Below are positions 7,750-14,291 of a DNA stretch of 15,886 nucleotides, one piece after another. This stretch comes from Alphaproteobacteria bacterium (lineage in GTDB: Bacteria > Pseudomonadota > Alphaproteobacteria > ATCC43930 > CGMCC-115725): positions 1 through 15,886 of the forward strand of contig JASHUX010000006.1 of NCBI GenBank assembly GCA_030039775.1, given 5' to 3'. The notes under the pieces were generated by a model. The model saw only the letters and a program-made list of their open reading frames with translations, was not told the DNA's origin and searched no databases. A program made the position numbers and the translations under genes. Positions within the stretch are counted from its first letter, which is position 1; the number at the start of each line of letters is the position of its first letter.

Positions 7750-7823
7750 CGTCGTCCCCGCGAAAGCGGGGACCCAGGGTAGGCGATGTATGCCTCTGGA
7801 TCCCTGCTTTCGTAGGGGTGACG
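7750..7823. repeat. Paired palindromic intergenic repeat, copy 1
   Basis: Two 28-base arms in inverted orientation (about 7750-7777 and 7796-7823) are separated by an 18-base spacer. Each arm is itself a hairpin: the left one is CCCCGC-gaaa-GCGGGG, the right one a diverged version around CCCTGC-tttc-GTAGGGG. The same structure occurs at 12026-12102. This type is widespread in intergenic DNA of alphaproteobacteria and other bacteria and is thought to be mobile. Here it fills most of the metK-ahcY gap and could act on the mRNA as a processing or stability structure. Confidence 0.8.
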
Positions 7824-7856
7824 GATGATTCGGATCTCTCTTGCTTAGGAGCCACC

Positions 7857-9257
7857 ATGGCCGTCGCTTCCGAGTACAAAGTGAAAGACCTTTCGCTTGC
7901 CGAATGGGGGCGCAAGGAAATCAACATCGCCGAGACCGAAATGCCCGGCCTGATGGCGACGCGCAAGGAATATGGGCCGAAGAAGCCGTTGAAGGGCGCG
8001 CGCATCGCCGGCTCGCTGCATATGACGATTCAGACGGCGGTACTGATCGAGACGCTGAAGGAACTAGGCGCCGACGTGCGCTGGGCCTCGTGCAACATCT
8101 ATTCGACGCAAGATCATGCCGCGGCCGCGATCGTCGTCGCCGGCACGCCAGTCTTCGCGGTCAAGGGCGAAAGCCTCGAAGACTATTGGGAATACACCCA
8201 CAAGATTTTGGAATGGGGCGACGGCGGTACGCCGAATATGATCCTCGATGACGGCGGCGACGCGACGCTGCTGGTGCATCTCGGCATCAAAGCGGAGAAG
8301 GACCCCTCGGTTATTGCCAAGCCGAGCAGCGAGGAAGGGGAATTCCTCTTTGCCGCGATCAAGAAGAAGCTCAAGGCGTCGCCCGGCTGGTACTCGAAGG
8401 TCGGCGCCGCGATCAAAGGCGTGTCTGAGGAGACCACGACCGGCGTCCACCGCCTGTACCAGATGGAAAAGGAAGGGCGGCTGCTGTTCCCCGCGATCAA
8501 CGTCAACGACAGCGTCACCAAGTCCAAGTTCGACAATCTCTATGGCTGCCGCGAAAGCCTAGTTGACGGCATCAAGCGCGCCACCGACGTCATGATGTCG
8601 GGCAAGGTCGCCTGCGTCGCCGGCTACGGCGATGTCGGCAAGGGCTCGGCCGCATCGCTCCGCAATGCGGGGGCGCGCGTCATGGTGACGGAGATCGATC
8701 CGATCAATGCGCTTCAGGCGGCGATGGAAGGCTATCAGGTCGTGACGATGGAGGATGCGGCGCCCGTCGCCGACATCTTCGTCACCGCGACCGGCAACGT
8801 CGATGTTATCACGCTCGACCATATGCGCGCGATGAAAGACCGCGCCATCGTCTGCAACATCGGGCACTTCGACAACGAGATTCAGGTCGCGGCGTTGAAG
8901 AACCTGAAATGGGACAACATCAAGCCGCAGGTCGACGAGATCGAGTTTCCGGACGGCAAGCGCATCATTCTGTTGGCGGAAGGCCGGCTCGTGAATCTCG
9001 GCTGCGCCACCGGCCATCCGAGCTTCGTCATGTCGTCGTCCTTCACCAACCAGACGCTGGCGCAGATCGAGCTCTTCACGCAGAAGGGCCAGTACGAGAA
9101 AAAGGTCTATACGCTGCCGAAGCATCTCGACGAGAAGGTGGCGGTGCTGCATCTCGGCAAGGTCGGCGCGCATCTGACCAAGCTTACCGAGAAACAGGCG
9201 GCCTATCTGGGCATATCGCAGCAGGGTCCGTTCAAGTCGGACCATTACCGGTATTAG
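7857..9257 (+). CDS. ahcY: Adenosylhomocysteinase (S-adenosylhomocysteine hydrolase)
   Basis: It splits S-adenosylhomocysteine, the by-product and inhibitor of SAM-dependent methylation, into adenosine and homocysteine. At 466 residues it has the bacterial length, including the insertion common in proteobacterial AhcY. Visible motifs are [12 protein letters not shown] (52-63), [10 protein letters not shown] (191-200), [13 protein letters not shown] (215-227), the NAD-binding GYGDVGKG (256-263), and the conserved C-terminus FKSDHYRY, whose Lys and Tyr reach the NAD site of a neighbouring subunit. The ATG at 7857 has AGGAG five bases upstream; an in-frame upstream ATG at 7818 lies in the repeat and is not used. 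Together with the methyltransferase and metK it closes the SAM-use cycle. Confidence 0.97.
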   Translation: MAVASEYKVKDLSLAEWGRKEINIAETEMPGLMATRKEYGPKKPLKGARIAGSLHMTIQTAVLIETLKELGADVRWASCNIYSTQDHAAAAIVVAGTPVFAVKGESLEDYWEYTHKILEWGDGGTPNMILDDGGDATLLVHLGIKAEKDPSVIAKPSSEEGEFLFAAIKKKLKASPGWYSKVGAAIKGVSEETTTGVHRLYQMEKEGRLLFPAINVNDSVTKSKFDNLYGCRESLVDGIKRATDVMMSGKVACVAGYGDVGKGSAASLRNAGARVMVTEIDPINALQAAMEGYQVVTMEDAAPVADIFVTATGNVDVITLDHMRAMKDRAIVCNIGHFDNEIQVAALKNLKWDNIKPQVDEIEFPDGKRIILLAEGRLVNLGCATGHPSFVMSSSFTNQTLAQIELFTQKGQYEKKVYTLPKHLDEKVAVLHLGKVGAHLTKLTEKQAAYLGISQQGPFKSDHYRY

Positions 9258-9267
9258 CTCTTGCCAA

Positions 9268-9291
9268 CCCTTCCCGGCACGCGGGGGAGGG
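9268..9291. repeat. REP-like GC-rich hairpin between ahcY and the metF-like gene
   Basis: CCCTTCCCG and CGGGGGAGGG enclose a GCACG loop, with one wobble pair and one bulge, followed by GCAGGGTGAGGGG. This resembles a second class of bacterial intergenic hairpin repeat. There is no U-run, so it is not a typical terminator. It stands ten bases after the ahcY stop, and GAGGGG just beyond it may serve as ribosome-binding site for the next gene. Confidence 0.5.
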
Positions 9292-9313
9292 CAGGGTGAG
9301 GGGCGCCCGTTCC

Positions 9314-10201
9314 ATGAGTGACGCATCGCTTCATTCCGCCATTGTCGGCCTCGTACAGGGCGCATCGCTGGAGCTGATGCCGCGCGACAAGGCCGCGGTG
9401 GATCGCGCCATCGAAAAAGCGGTGCCGGGTTCCGAGGTCTTCATCGCACGCGTGCCGGGCGACGCCCACGGCGCTACAGTCACGACGGCGAGCTTGCTGC
9501 ACAAGGCAGGCTTCGATCCGGTCCCGCATGTCGGCGCGCGCTATTTCGAGAACGAGACGGCGCTTGACGACACCGTGGCGCGTCTCGTTGGCGAGGCCGG
9601 TGTCACGAAGGTTCTCTGCATCGCCGGCGACATCGACCATGCCGCCGGCCCTTTTGCCGCCAGCACCGATGTGATTGCGTCCGGCGTGTTCCAAAAGCAC
9701 GGCATCACGCGCGTTGGCATCGCCGGCTATCCCGAAGGCCACGGCAAGATCGACATGCCGGTGCTGGCGGAGCACATGGCGAAAAAGCTCGAATTGTTGC
9801 GCGCACAGAACATCGCGCCGCTGATCGTGTCGCAATTCTGCTTCGAGGCGGCACCGATAGTCGAATTCTTCAGGCGTGTCCACGAGCGCGGCGTCGCCGC
9901 GCCGATCCGCATCGGCCTTGCGGGGCCGGCGAGCATCACCACGCTGACCCGGTTCGCGCTCCGTTGCGGCGTCGGCAAGTCGCTCCGCGCATTGACCAGC
10001 GGCCGCGGTGTGACCCGGCTCTTGACCGAGGCCGGACCCGAGGCCGTCGTCGCCGACTTGGCGCGCGCCAGGCTCGACCTCGAGCATCTCCATTTCTACA
10101 CGTTCGGCGGCGTTTCCAAGACCGCCGACTGGCTCAATGCGGTCCGCGCTGGTAATTTCGCGGTGGGCGGCGACGGCACCGGGTTCCGGGTGAACCGTTA
10201 G
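9314..10201 (+). CDS. Methylenetetrahydrofolate reductase family protein (MetF-like)
   Basis: Enzymes of this family reduce methylene-THF to methyl-THF with FAD in a TIM barrel. The 295-residue protein keeps the key positions of E. coli MetF: Glu20 in SLELMP (the catalytic Glu of EFFPP), Asp106 in CIAGDID (the Asp of the RGD-type loop), GYPEGH (138-143), Gln174 in VSQFCF, and HFYTF (260-264). Overall it is diverged from MetF, like the short MTHFR-type proteins often seen in alphaproteobacteria beside C1 and methylamine pathways. Position behind metK and ahcY suggests it feeds methyl groups to homocysteine remethylation. The frame is open far upstream, but the ATG at 9314 is chosen because coding character begins there. 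Bona fide MetF activity is likely but unproven. Confidence 0.8.
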   Translation: MSDASLHSAIVGLVQGASLELMPRDKAAVDRAIEKAVPGSEVFIARVPGDAHGATVTTASLLHKAGFDPVPHVGARYFENETALDDTVARLVGEAGVTKVLCIAGDIDHAAGPFAASTDVIASGVFQKHGITRVGIAGYPEGHGKIDMPVLAEHMAKKLELLRAQNIAPLIVSQFCFEAAPIVEFFRRVHERGVAAPIRIGLAGPASITTLTRFALRCGVGKSLRALTSGRGVTRLLTEAGPEAVVADLARARLDLEHLHFYTFGGVSKTADWLNAVRAGNFAVGGDGTGFRVNR

Positions 10202-10236
10202 CCACGGTCCTTTTCGCCGCTCGGATCGGGGCGGCG

Positions 10237-10623
10237 ATGACGCAGACCAACGAACTCTCTCCGTTCGCAATCGTCTTGGCGGTGCGCGATCTTGCCGCAA
10301 TGACCACGTATTTTCAGGACGCGCTCGGCTTCGCGGTAGATTGGCACGACGTCGAGGGTTGGCGTTATGTGTCGCGCGGCCGCGTCGCGTTGTTGCTGGG
10401 TCATTGCCCCGACGAAAAGCCCGCGCGCGATATCGGCGATCATTCGTATGTCGCCTATTGGGAGGTCGATGACATCGACGCGCTGCATACGGAGTTCATG
10501 CGGCGCGGCGGCATTGTCCTGAAGCCGCCGGCGGATCAACCATGGGGCCGGCGCGAAATGCTGATCGGAACGCCCGACGGCCACCGCATCATGATCTCGC
10601 AAAAGCACCAACGCCAACGCTGA
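10237..10623 (+). CDS. VOC (glyoxalase/bleomycin-resistance fold) family protein
   Basis: The 128-residue protein has the paired beta-alpha-beta-beta-beta pattern of the VOC superfamily. FAIVLAVRDLAAMTTYFQDA with LGFAV forms the first half, and SYVAYWEVDDIDALHTEF with GTPDGHRIMIS forms the second. The usual first metal-ligand position (His after the first strand) is not evident, and the final Glu of the DGN-x-x-E type motif is replaced (DGHRIMI). A metal-independent binding or resistance role is therefore as likely as catalysis. GGGG lies five bases before the ATG. It sits 35 bases after the metF-like gene and 13 bases before the next gene. The substrate is unknown. Confidence 0.8.
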   Translation: MTQTNELSPFAIVLAVRDLAAMTTYFQDALGFAVDWHDVEGWRYVSRGRVALLLGHCPDEKPARDIGDHSYVAYWEVDDIDALHTEFMRRGGIVLKPPADQPWGRREMLIGTPDGHRIMISQKHQRQR

Positions 10624-10636
10624 CCGAGGGGCGCGC

Positions 10637-11170
10637 ATGAAATTCGAGCTTCGCCTGCAAGGCGGGAAGCGGTTCTTTATGTCGTCGCTCCGACCATCGG
10701 AATGCGGCGGTCTTCGTGCGTTTCAGATGCCGGAATTTTGCCAAGGCGGGCCGGAGCCGTGCGGCGAGGGCATACGCGGCACCTGGGAAGTGTGGCCGCT
10801 GGCGCAACTGCCCCACAGCGGCCTGCTGACGGAACCGATGTGCCGCCCGGTCGATATCGCGGAAAACACACCGGGGATTGGATTTCTCGGCTTTTTCCCA
10901 GACGATAAATATCCCGGCCACGGTCTGTCGCTCCACATTTTCTTATCGACGACCCTGCGTTCGGCGACCGGCCTTTCCGTGCTCGACGACTGGGTTCGGA
11001 TTCTCGGTGAGACCAAGGACGATTTGAATCGCGACACCATCCTGCGGATGAATCTCGGCGCGGTGACCGAGGCGGAGGCCCAGAGATTTCGGTCGCGGAA
11101 AACGTTCGCCTCGACCGATCTCGGACTTGATGTCCGGCCACGTCCAGTGCAATGGGCGCCTGACGATTGA
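10637..11170 (+). CDS. Hypothetical protein, no family recognised
   Basis: The 177-residue soluble protein has no signal peptide or membrane segment. It is Gly/Pro-rich in the first half, with four cysteines (SECGG, EFCQGG, EPCGEG, PMCRP). The second half, from about residue 95, looks helical (GLSVLDDWVRILGETKDDL). GAGGGG lies seven bases before the ATG, and the gap to the VOC gene is 13 bases, so it is probably part of the same transcript. Four Cys in the first 70 residues could hold a metal or form disulfides, but the spacing matches no motif known to me. Confidence 0.7.
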   Translation: MKFELRLQGGKRFFMSSLRPSECGGLRAFQMPEFCQGGPEPCGEGIRGTWEVWPLAQLPHSGLLTEPMCRPVDIAENTPGIGFLGFFPDDKYPGHGLSLHIFLSTTLRSATGLSVLDDWVRILGETKDDLNRDTILRMNLGAVTEAEAQRFRSRKTFASTDLGLDVRPRPVQWAPDD

Positions 11171-11239
11171 GATGACGCGCAAGCAGGATTGTACCGGAAA
11201 ATCTGCTAGCGTGGCGGCGCCACCGTAAGGAGAGGGGAC

Positions 11240-12004
11240 ATGGGATCGGCCCTCAAGACCCAAATCGCCACATCGACCGAGACCACGATCACCGTCCGCG
11301 GTCGCGACCTCGTCAACGAGTTGATGGGCCACGTCAGCTTCACCGGGTTCGTCTATTTCCTCGTCTGCCACCGCGTCCCGACAGCGGACGAGACGCGCGT
11401 GCTCGACGCTTGCCTGGTCACGATCGCCGAGCATGGGCTGACGCCATCCTCGATCGTGGCGCGGCTGATCGCCGACAGCGTGCCTGGGGAAACGCAGGCC
11501 GCGATGGCGGCGGGCCTGCTCGCGGTCGGCAGCGTGTTTGTCGGCACGATGGAAGGGTGCGGCGCGATCCTGAAACGCGGCGTCGATGGGGGCGACGACC
11601 TCGACGCCTTCTGCCGAGACGTGGTTTCGGATTTCCGGGCGCGCCGCGAACCGATGCCCGGCTTCGGCCATCCCATTCACAGGCCGGACGATCCGCGCGT
11701 GCCGCGCCTCTTCGCCATTGCGACCGAGTGCGGTGTTAACGGCAAGTACGTCGCACTCCTGAAACGCATCAGTGCCGAGCTTGACCGGCAGGCCGGACGC
11801 CATCTCACTATCAACGCGACCGGCGCCATCGCGGCGCTCCTGTTGGAGATCGGCGTCCCGGTCGAAATTATGCGCGGCCTCGCCGTGGTGTCGCGGGCTG
11901 GCGGCCTTGCCGGTCACATCGTCGAGGAACGCGCCACCCATTCCGGCCGTCAGATTTGGAACATGGTCGAGCACGCGATTCCGTATGAGGAGCCGAAGGA
12001 ATGA
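11240..12004 (+). CDS. Citrate-synthase-like protein (citryl-CoA lyase type)
   Basis: The 254-residue protein aligns with the large and small domain core of citrate synthase and lacks its N-terminal third. IAEHGLTPSSIVARL (63-77) matches the DHxLNAST helix. FVGTMEGCGAI (100-110) matches GPLHGGAN but with Glu105 in place of the catalytic His. PGFGHPIHRPDDPR (140-153) keeps His144. HLTINATGAI (188-197) carries Asn192 where citrate synthase has its catalytic Asp. Two of the three catalytic residues are therefore changed, so ordinary citrate synthesis is unlikely. Proteins of this type are often annotated as citryl-CoA lyase. GGAGAGGGG precedes the ATG. Its stop overlaps the start of the esterase gene (ATGA), indicating coupling. 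Confidence 0.75.
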   Translation: MGSALKTQIATSTETTITVRGRDLVNELMGHVSFTGFVYFLVCHRVPTADETRVLDACLVTIAEHGLTPSSIVARLIADSVPGETQAAMAAGLLAVGSVFVGTMEGCGAILKRGVDGGDDLDAFCRDVVSDFRARREPMPGFGHPIHRPDDPRVPRLFAIATECGVNGKYVALLKRISAELDRQAGRHLTINATGAIAALLLEIGVPVEIMRGLAVVSRAGGLAGHIVEERATHSGRQIWNMVEHAIPYEEPKE

Positions 12005-12996
12005 TCGCCCTCCGCAAATTATTTTCGTCGTCCCTGCGAAAGCAGGGACCCAGAATAAACGCACGTCGTCTGCCCTGGCTTCCGGCTTTCGCGGGAATGA
12101 CGGTGTTCGTGTTGCTAATGGGACGCGCCCAAGCCGGCGATGAAACCGGCACGATCGGCGCCGGCGGCTACGAGCGTTCGCACATCGCCTATGTACCGGA
12201 CAAGCTGCCGACCGGTGCGCCGCTGTTGCTGGCGTTGCACGGCACCGGCATGAGCGGCGACCAGATGCGTGGCGTGACCGGCGGAGAATTCGATCGGCTC
12301 GCCGACGCGCACGGTTTCGCGGTGATTTATCCGACCGGCTACAAAAATACCTGGGACGATTGCCGCAAGACCGACACGACCGCGTCGAAGCAGCTCCACG
12401 TCGATGACATTGCGTTTTTCCGCGCCCTCGTGGCGCGCTTCCATAACACGCACGGCATCGACGTGCGCCGCGTCGTCGTCATGGGCTATTCCAACGGCGC
12501 GCAAATGGCGATGCGCGTTGCGCTCGAGGCGCCCGACCTGGCCGCCGCCGTCGCGGCGGTGAGCGCCAATCTGCCGGTCCCCGACAATTTCATCTGCCAT
12601 CCGTCGGGCAGGCCGGCGGCGGTTCTGATGATGGACGGCACGGCCGATCCGGTGAATCCGTTTAAGGGTGGGGAGGTGGTTCTGTCTCATGGGCAAAGCC
12701 GCGGCGTGGTCATGTCGACCGATGATACCGCGCGTTACTGGGCCAAGCTTGACGGTTACGGCGGCGATCCCGAAACGGATACGCTCCCGCATCGCGATCC
12801 GGCCGACCCGACCTCGGTGATGGTGTGGGATTGGCATGAGACCGGCAAGAAGCCGGTCATCGCGTTCGTCGTGAAAGGCGGCGGCCACGTCGTGCCCAAC
12901 CCGCATTTCCCGCCGCTGCCGATGCTGGGCAAGGTGACGCGCGACATCGACGCGCCGCAGGAAATCTGGGGCTTTTTCAACAGCGTCCTGAAGTAA
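12001..12996 (+). CDS. Secreted esterase, PHB-depolymerase/feruloyl-esterase (LpqC) family
   Basis: An alpha/beta hydrolase of the LpqC/poly(3-hydroxybutyrate) depolymerase group, likely exported. The catalytic triad can be placed: Ser164 in GYSNGA (162-167), Asp216 in DGTADPV (212-218) and His296 in KGGGHVV (292-298). LALHGTG (77-83) would form the oxyanion hole, and VIYPTGYKNTWDD is typical of the family. The start at 12001 overlaps the previous stop and has AGGAG seven bases upstream. Residues 9-34 are encoded by a palindromic repeat, and its end plus the next residues (AFAGMTVFVLLMGRAQA) act as the signal-peptide core. An alternative ATG at 12097 would give a shorter leader. The substrate (polyester, feruloyl or acetyl esters) cannot be told. 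Confidence 0.85.
   Translation: MIALRKLFSSSLRKQGPRINARRLPWLPAFAGMTVFVLLMGRAQAGDETGTIGAGGYERSHIAYVPDKLPTGAPLLLALHGTGMSGDQMRGVTGGEFDRLADAHGFAVIYPTGYKNTWDDCRKTDTTASKQLHVDDIAFFRALVARFHNTHGIDVRRVVVMGYSNGAQMAMRVALEAPDLAAAVAAVSANLPVPDNFICHPSGRPAAVLMMDGTADPVNPFKGGEVVLSHGQSRGVVMSTDDTARYWAKLDGYGGDPETDTLPHRDPADPTSVMVWDWHETGKKPVIAFVVKGGGHVVPNPHFPPLPMLGKVTRDIDAPQEIWGFFNSVLK
12026..12102. repeat. Paired palindromic repeat, copy 2, inside the esterase gene
   Basis: Arms at about 12026-12053 and 12075-12102 are inverted copies of one another and match the repeat at 7750-7823. Each arm holds an internal hairpin, for example CCCTGC-gaaa-GCAGGG in the left arm. The spacer is 21 bases. Unlike copy 1 it is inside a reading frame, which stays open through all 77 bases and supplies residues 9-34 of the esterase precursor. 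Confidence 0.8.
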
Positions 12997-13004
12997 ATGA
13001 CGGG

Positions 13005-13034
13005 TCGGCGCCGATCACTTTTTCTCGGTGCCGA
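13005..13034. terminator. Candidate bidirectional hairpin between the esterase gene and ubiX
   Basis: TCGGCGCCGA (13005-13014) and TCGGTGCCGA (13025-13034) form a 10-bp stem with one wobble pair around a 10-base loop. The structure covers the ubiX stop codon (13015-13017) and starts 9 bases after the esterase stop, exactly between two convergent genes. There is no U-run on either strand, so it may block read-through less efficiently than a classical terminator. Confidence 0.4.
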
Positions 13035-13611
13035 TCCCGCTCCACCGTCGAACCTTGCCGGTATCGAGGCCGAACAGATCGAGCGCACGGCCGACGCTTT
13101 GCGTCACCATGTCGTCGATGCTTTGGGGCGCGGCGTAGAAGGCGGGGACCGGCGGCGCCACGACCGCGCCCATTTCGGTCAATGCTGCCATGGTCTTGAA
13201 ATGGCCGAGATGCAGCGGCGTCTCCCGTACCATCAGTACCAGGCGACGCCGCTCCTTCAGCACCACATCGGCCGCGCGGGTCAGGAGCGAGGTCGTGACG
13301 CCGCTTGCGATCTCCGACATGGTGCGGATGGAGCAGGGCGCGATCAACATGCCGTCGGTGCGGAACGATCCGCTTGAGATCGATGCCGCGACATTGTTCC
13401 GGTCATGCACCACGTCGGCGATGGCGCGGACGTCGGCGATGGCGTACTTGGTTTCTTGAGCAACCGTGATCGCGGCGGCCTGCGACAGAACGAGATGCGT
13501 CTCGACCGCGAGCTCGCGTAGCAATTCGAGCGCGCGGATACCGTAAATTGCGCCGGACGCGCCGGTGATGCCGATGATGAGACGGGGCTTGCCGCTCGTC
13601 TTCTCAGTCAT
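13015..13611 (-). CDS. ubiX: UbiX flavin prenyltransferase
   Basis: UbiX joins a dimethylallyl group to reduced FMN, making prenylated FMN, the cofactor of UbiD-type (de)carboxylases. The 198-residue protein shows GITGASGAIYG (14-24) at the flavin phosphate site, APCSIRTMSEIASG (92-105), RETPLH (130-135) and PAFY (157-160), all characteristic. AAGG lies a few bases before the ATG. It is convergent with the esterase gene and divergent from the hydroquinone dioxygenase operon. It may serve ubiquinone synthesis, or a UbiD-like aromatic decarboxylase feeding the neighbouring pathway; no ubiD is visible in the window. Confidence 0.93.
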   Translation of the reverse strand: MTEKTSGKPRLIIGITGASGAIYGIRALELLRELAVETHLVLSQAAAITVAQETKYAIADVRAIADVVHDRNNVAASISSGSFRTDGMLIAPCSIRTMSEIASGVTTSLLTRAADVVLKERRRLVLMVRETPLHLGHFKTMAALTEMGAVVAPPVPAFYAAPQSIDDMVTQSVGRALDLFGLDTGKVRRWSGIGTEKK

Positions 13612-13690
13612 GCGCCTTCTTACACCGGCGCCGTAGGCGCGTCACCGTCCCGGCGGACGCGAGATCAGGTTAGGAAAGAGCCCCGAAATC

Positions 13691-13752
13691 TTGACCCCTG
13701 ACGCGGGCTGGTCTAACGATGGGCCAATTGATTGGGGTAGCCAACGAATTGT
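13691..13752 (+). promoter_or_regulatory. Divergent control region of ubiX and the hydroquinone operon: promoter-like boxes and tandem palindromes
   Basis: TTGACC (13691-13696) is a fair -35; the hexamer 17 bases on, TAACGA, is a poor -10. Downstream lie two related 12-mers: CCAATTGATTGG (13724-13735, a near-perfect palindrome with 5-bp arms) and CCAACGAATTGT (13741-13752, same ends, 8 of 12 identical), set 17 bp apart. Their position between the candidate -10 and the dioxygenase start suits a repressor operator. The regulator is unknown. Confidence 0.4.
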
Positions 13753-13775
13753 GTCGGCCCGATGGGAGGGCGCGT

Positions 13776-14276
13776 ATGAGCGATGTGAAGACCGTGTTTG
13801 GCTCGTTGGCCAACTACCAGAAGGGCGGGGTCGCGATCATCGACGACGACCCGAAGAACTACGTCTTTTCCAACGTGTTCGAGGTTGCGGACAAGTCGAA
13901 GCCGTACGAGCGCGTCGCGGTCGGTAAGAATTTCCAATACGTCATAGAATGCATCCGCGCCGAGGGCACCTCGCCCTGGTACGCCTGCGCGCACGACGAG
14001 TTCGCGCTGGTGATGGACGGCAAGGTCGAGGTGCGTCTCGTGAAGCCGACCGATCCGCTGATGCCCGCGGACAAAGAAGGCGCGATCAAGCTTATGGGCG
14101 ACCCGAAGGGCAAGAAAATGGGCCGCGTCGTCGCCGGTCGCGGGCATATGACGCTGCTCCCCAAGGGGTCGGCGTACCAATTCCACGCCGACAAGCCGTC
14201 GGTGGTGACCATCCAGACCATCAAAGGCGATGTCACTATCGAACGCTGGGCGGAAATCTGCCAGACCAATAGTTAA
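13776..14276 (+). CDS. Hydroquinone 1,2-dioxygenase, small subunit (PnpC/HapC/HqdA type)
   Basis: The 166-residue (about 18 kDa) protein fits the small subunit of two-component, Fe(II)-dependent hydroquinone dioxygenases, which open hydroquinone to 4-hydroxymuconic semialdehyde. It has a single cupin-like beta-barrel: YACAHDEFALVMDGKVEVRL (67-86), GRVVAGRGHMTLLPKGSAYQ (outline 115-134) and TIKGDVTIERW near the end. In the known enzymes the small subunit is structural and the iron sits in the large one. The identification depends strongly on the adjacent large subunit. The ATG at 13776 has GGGAGGG five bases upstream; an in-frame ATG at 13719 lies in the palindrome region and has no ribosome-binding site. 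The large-subunit gene follows after 15 bases. Confidence 0.8.
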   Translation: MSDVKTVFGSLANYQKGGVAIIDDDPKNYVFSNVFEVADKSKPYERVAVGKNFQYVIECIRAEGTSPWYACAHDEFALVMDGKVEVRLVKPTDPLMPADKEGAIKLMGDPKGKKMGRVVAGRGHMTLLPKGSAYQFHADKPSVVTIQTIKGDVTIERWAEICQTNS

Positions 14277-14291
14277 GCGAAGGAGCAGGAC

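Noticed and set aside
7733..7856. An S-adenosylhomocysteine riboswitch upstream of ahcY
   Set aside because: The gap is taken up by the palindromic repeat, whose other copy is in an unrelated gene, so its structure is not specific to ahcY.
8909..9313. The MetF-like frame extending upstream inside ahcY
   Set aside because: The 5' part is an out-of-frame read of ahcY and the REP-like hairpin; resemblance to MetF begins only after 9314.
10943..12064. A 373-codon minus-strand frame over the citrate-synthase-like gene
   Set aside because: Its start (WVPAFAGTT...) is merely the palindromic repeat read backwards, and the rest mirrors the plus-strand gene.
7750..12102. The two similar repeats as part of a CRISPR array
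   Set aside because: The copies are 4 kb apart, internally palindromic, and have no regular spacers or cas genes.
13719..13775. An upstream start for the dioxygenase small subunit at 13719
   Set aside because: No ribosome-binding site precedes it and the extra residues fall on the palindromes; the ATG at 13776 has GGGAGGG five bases upstream.
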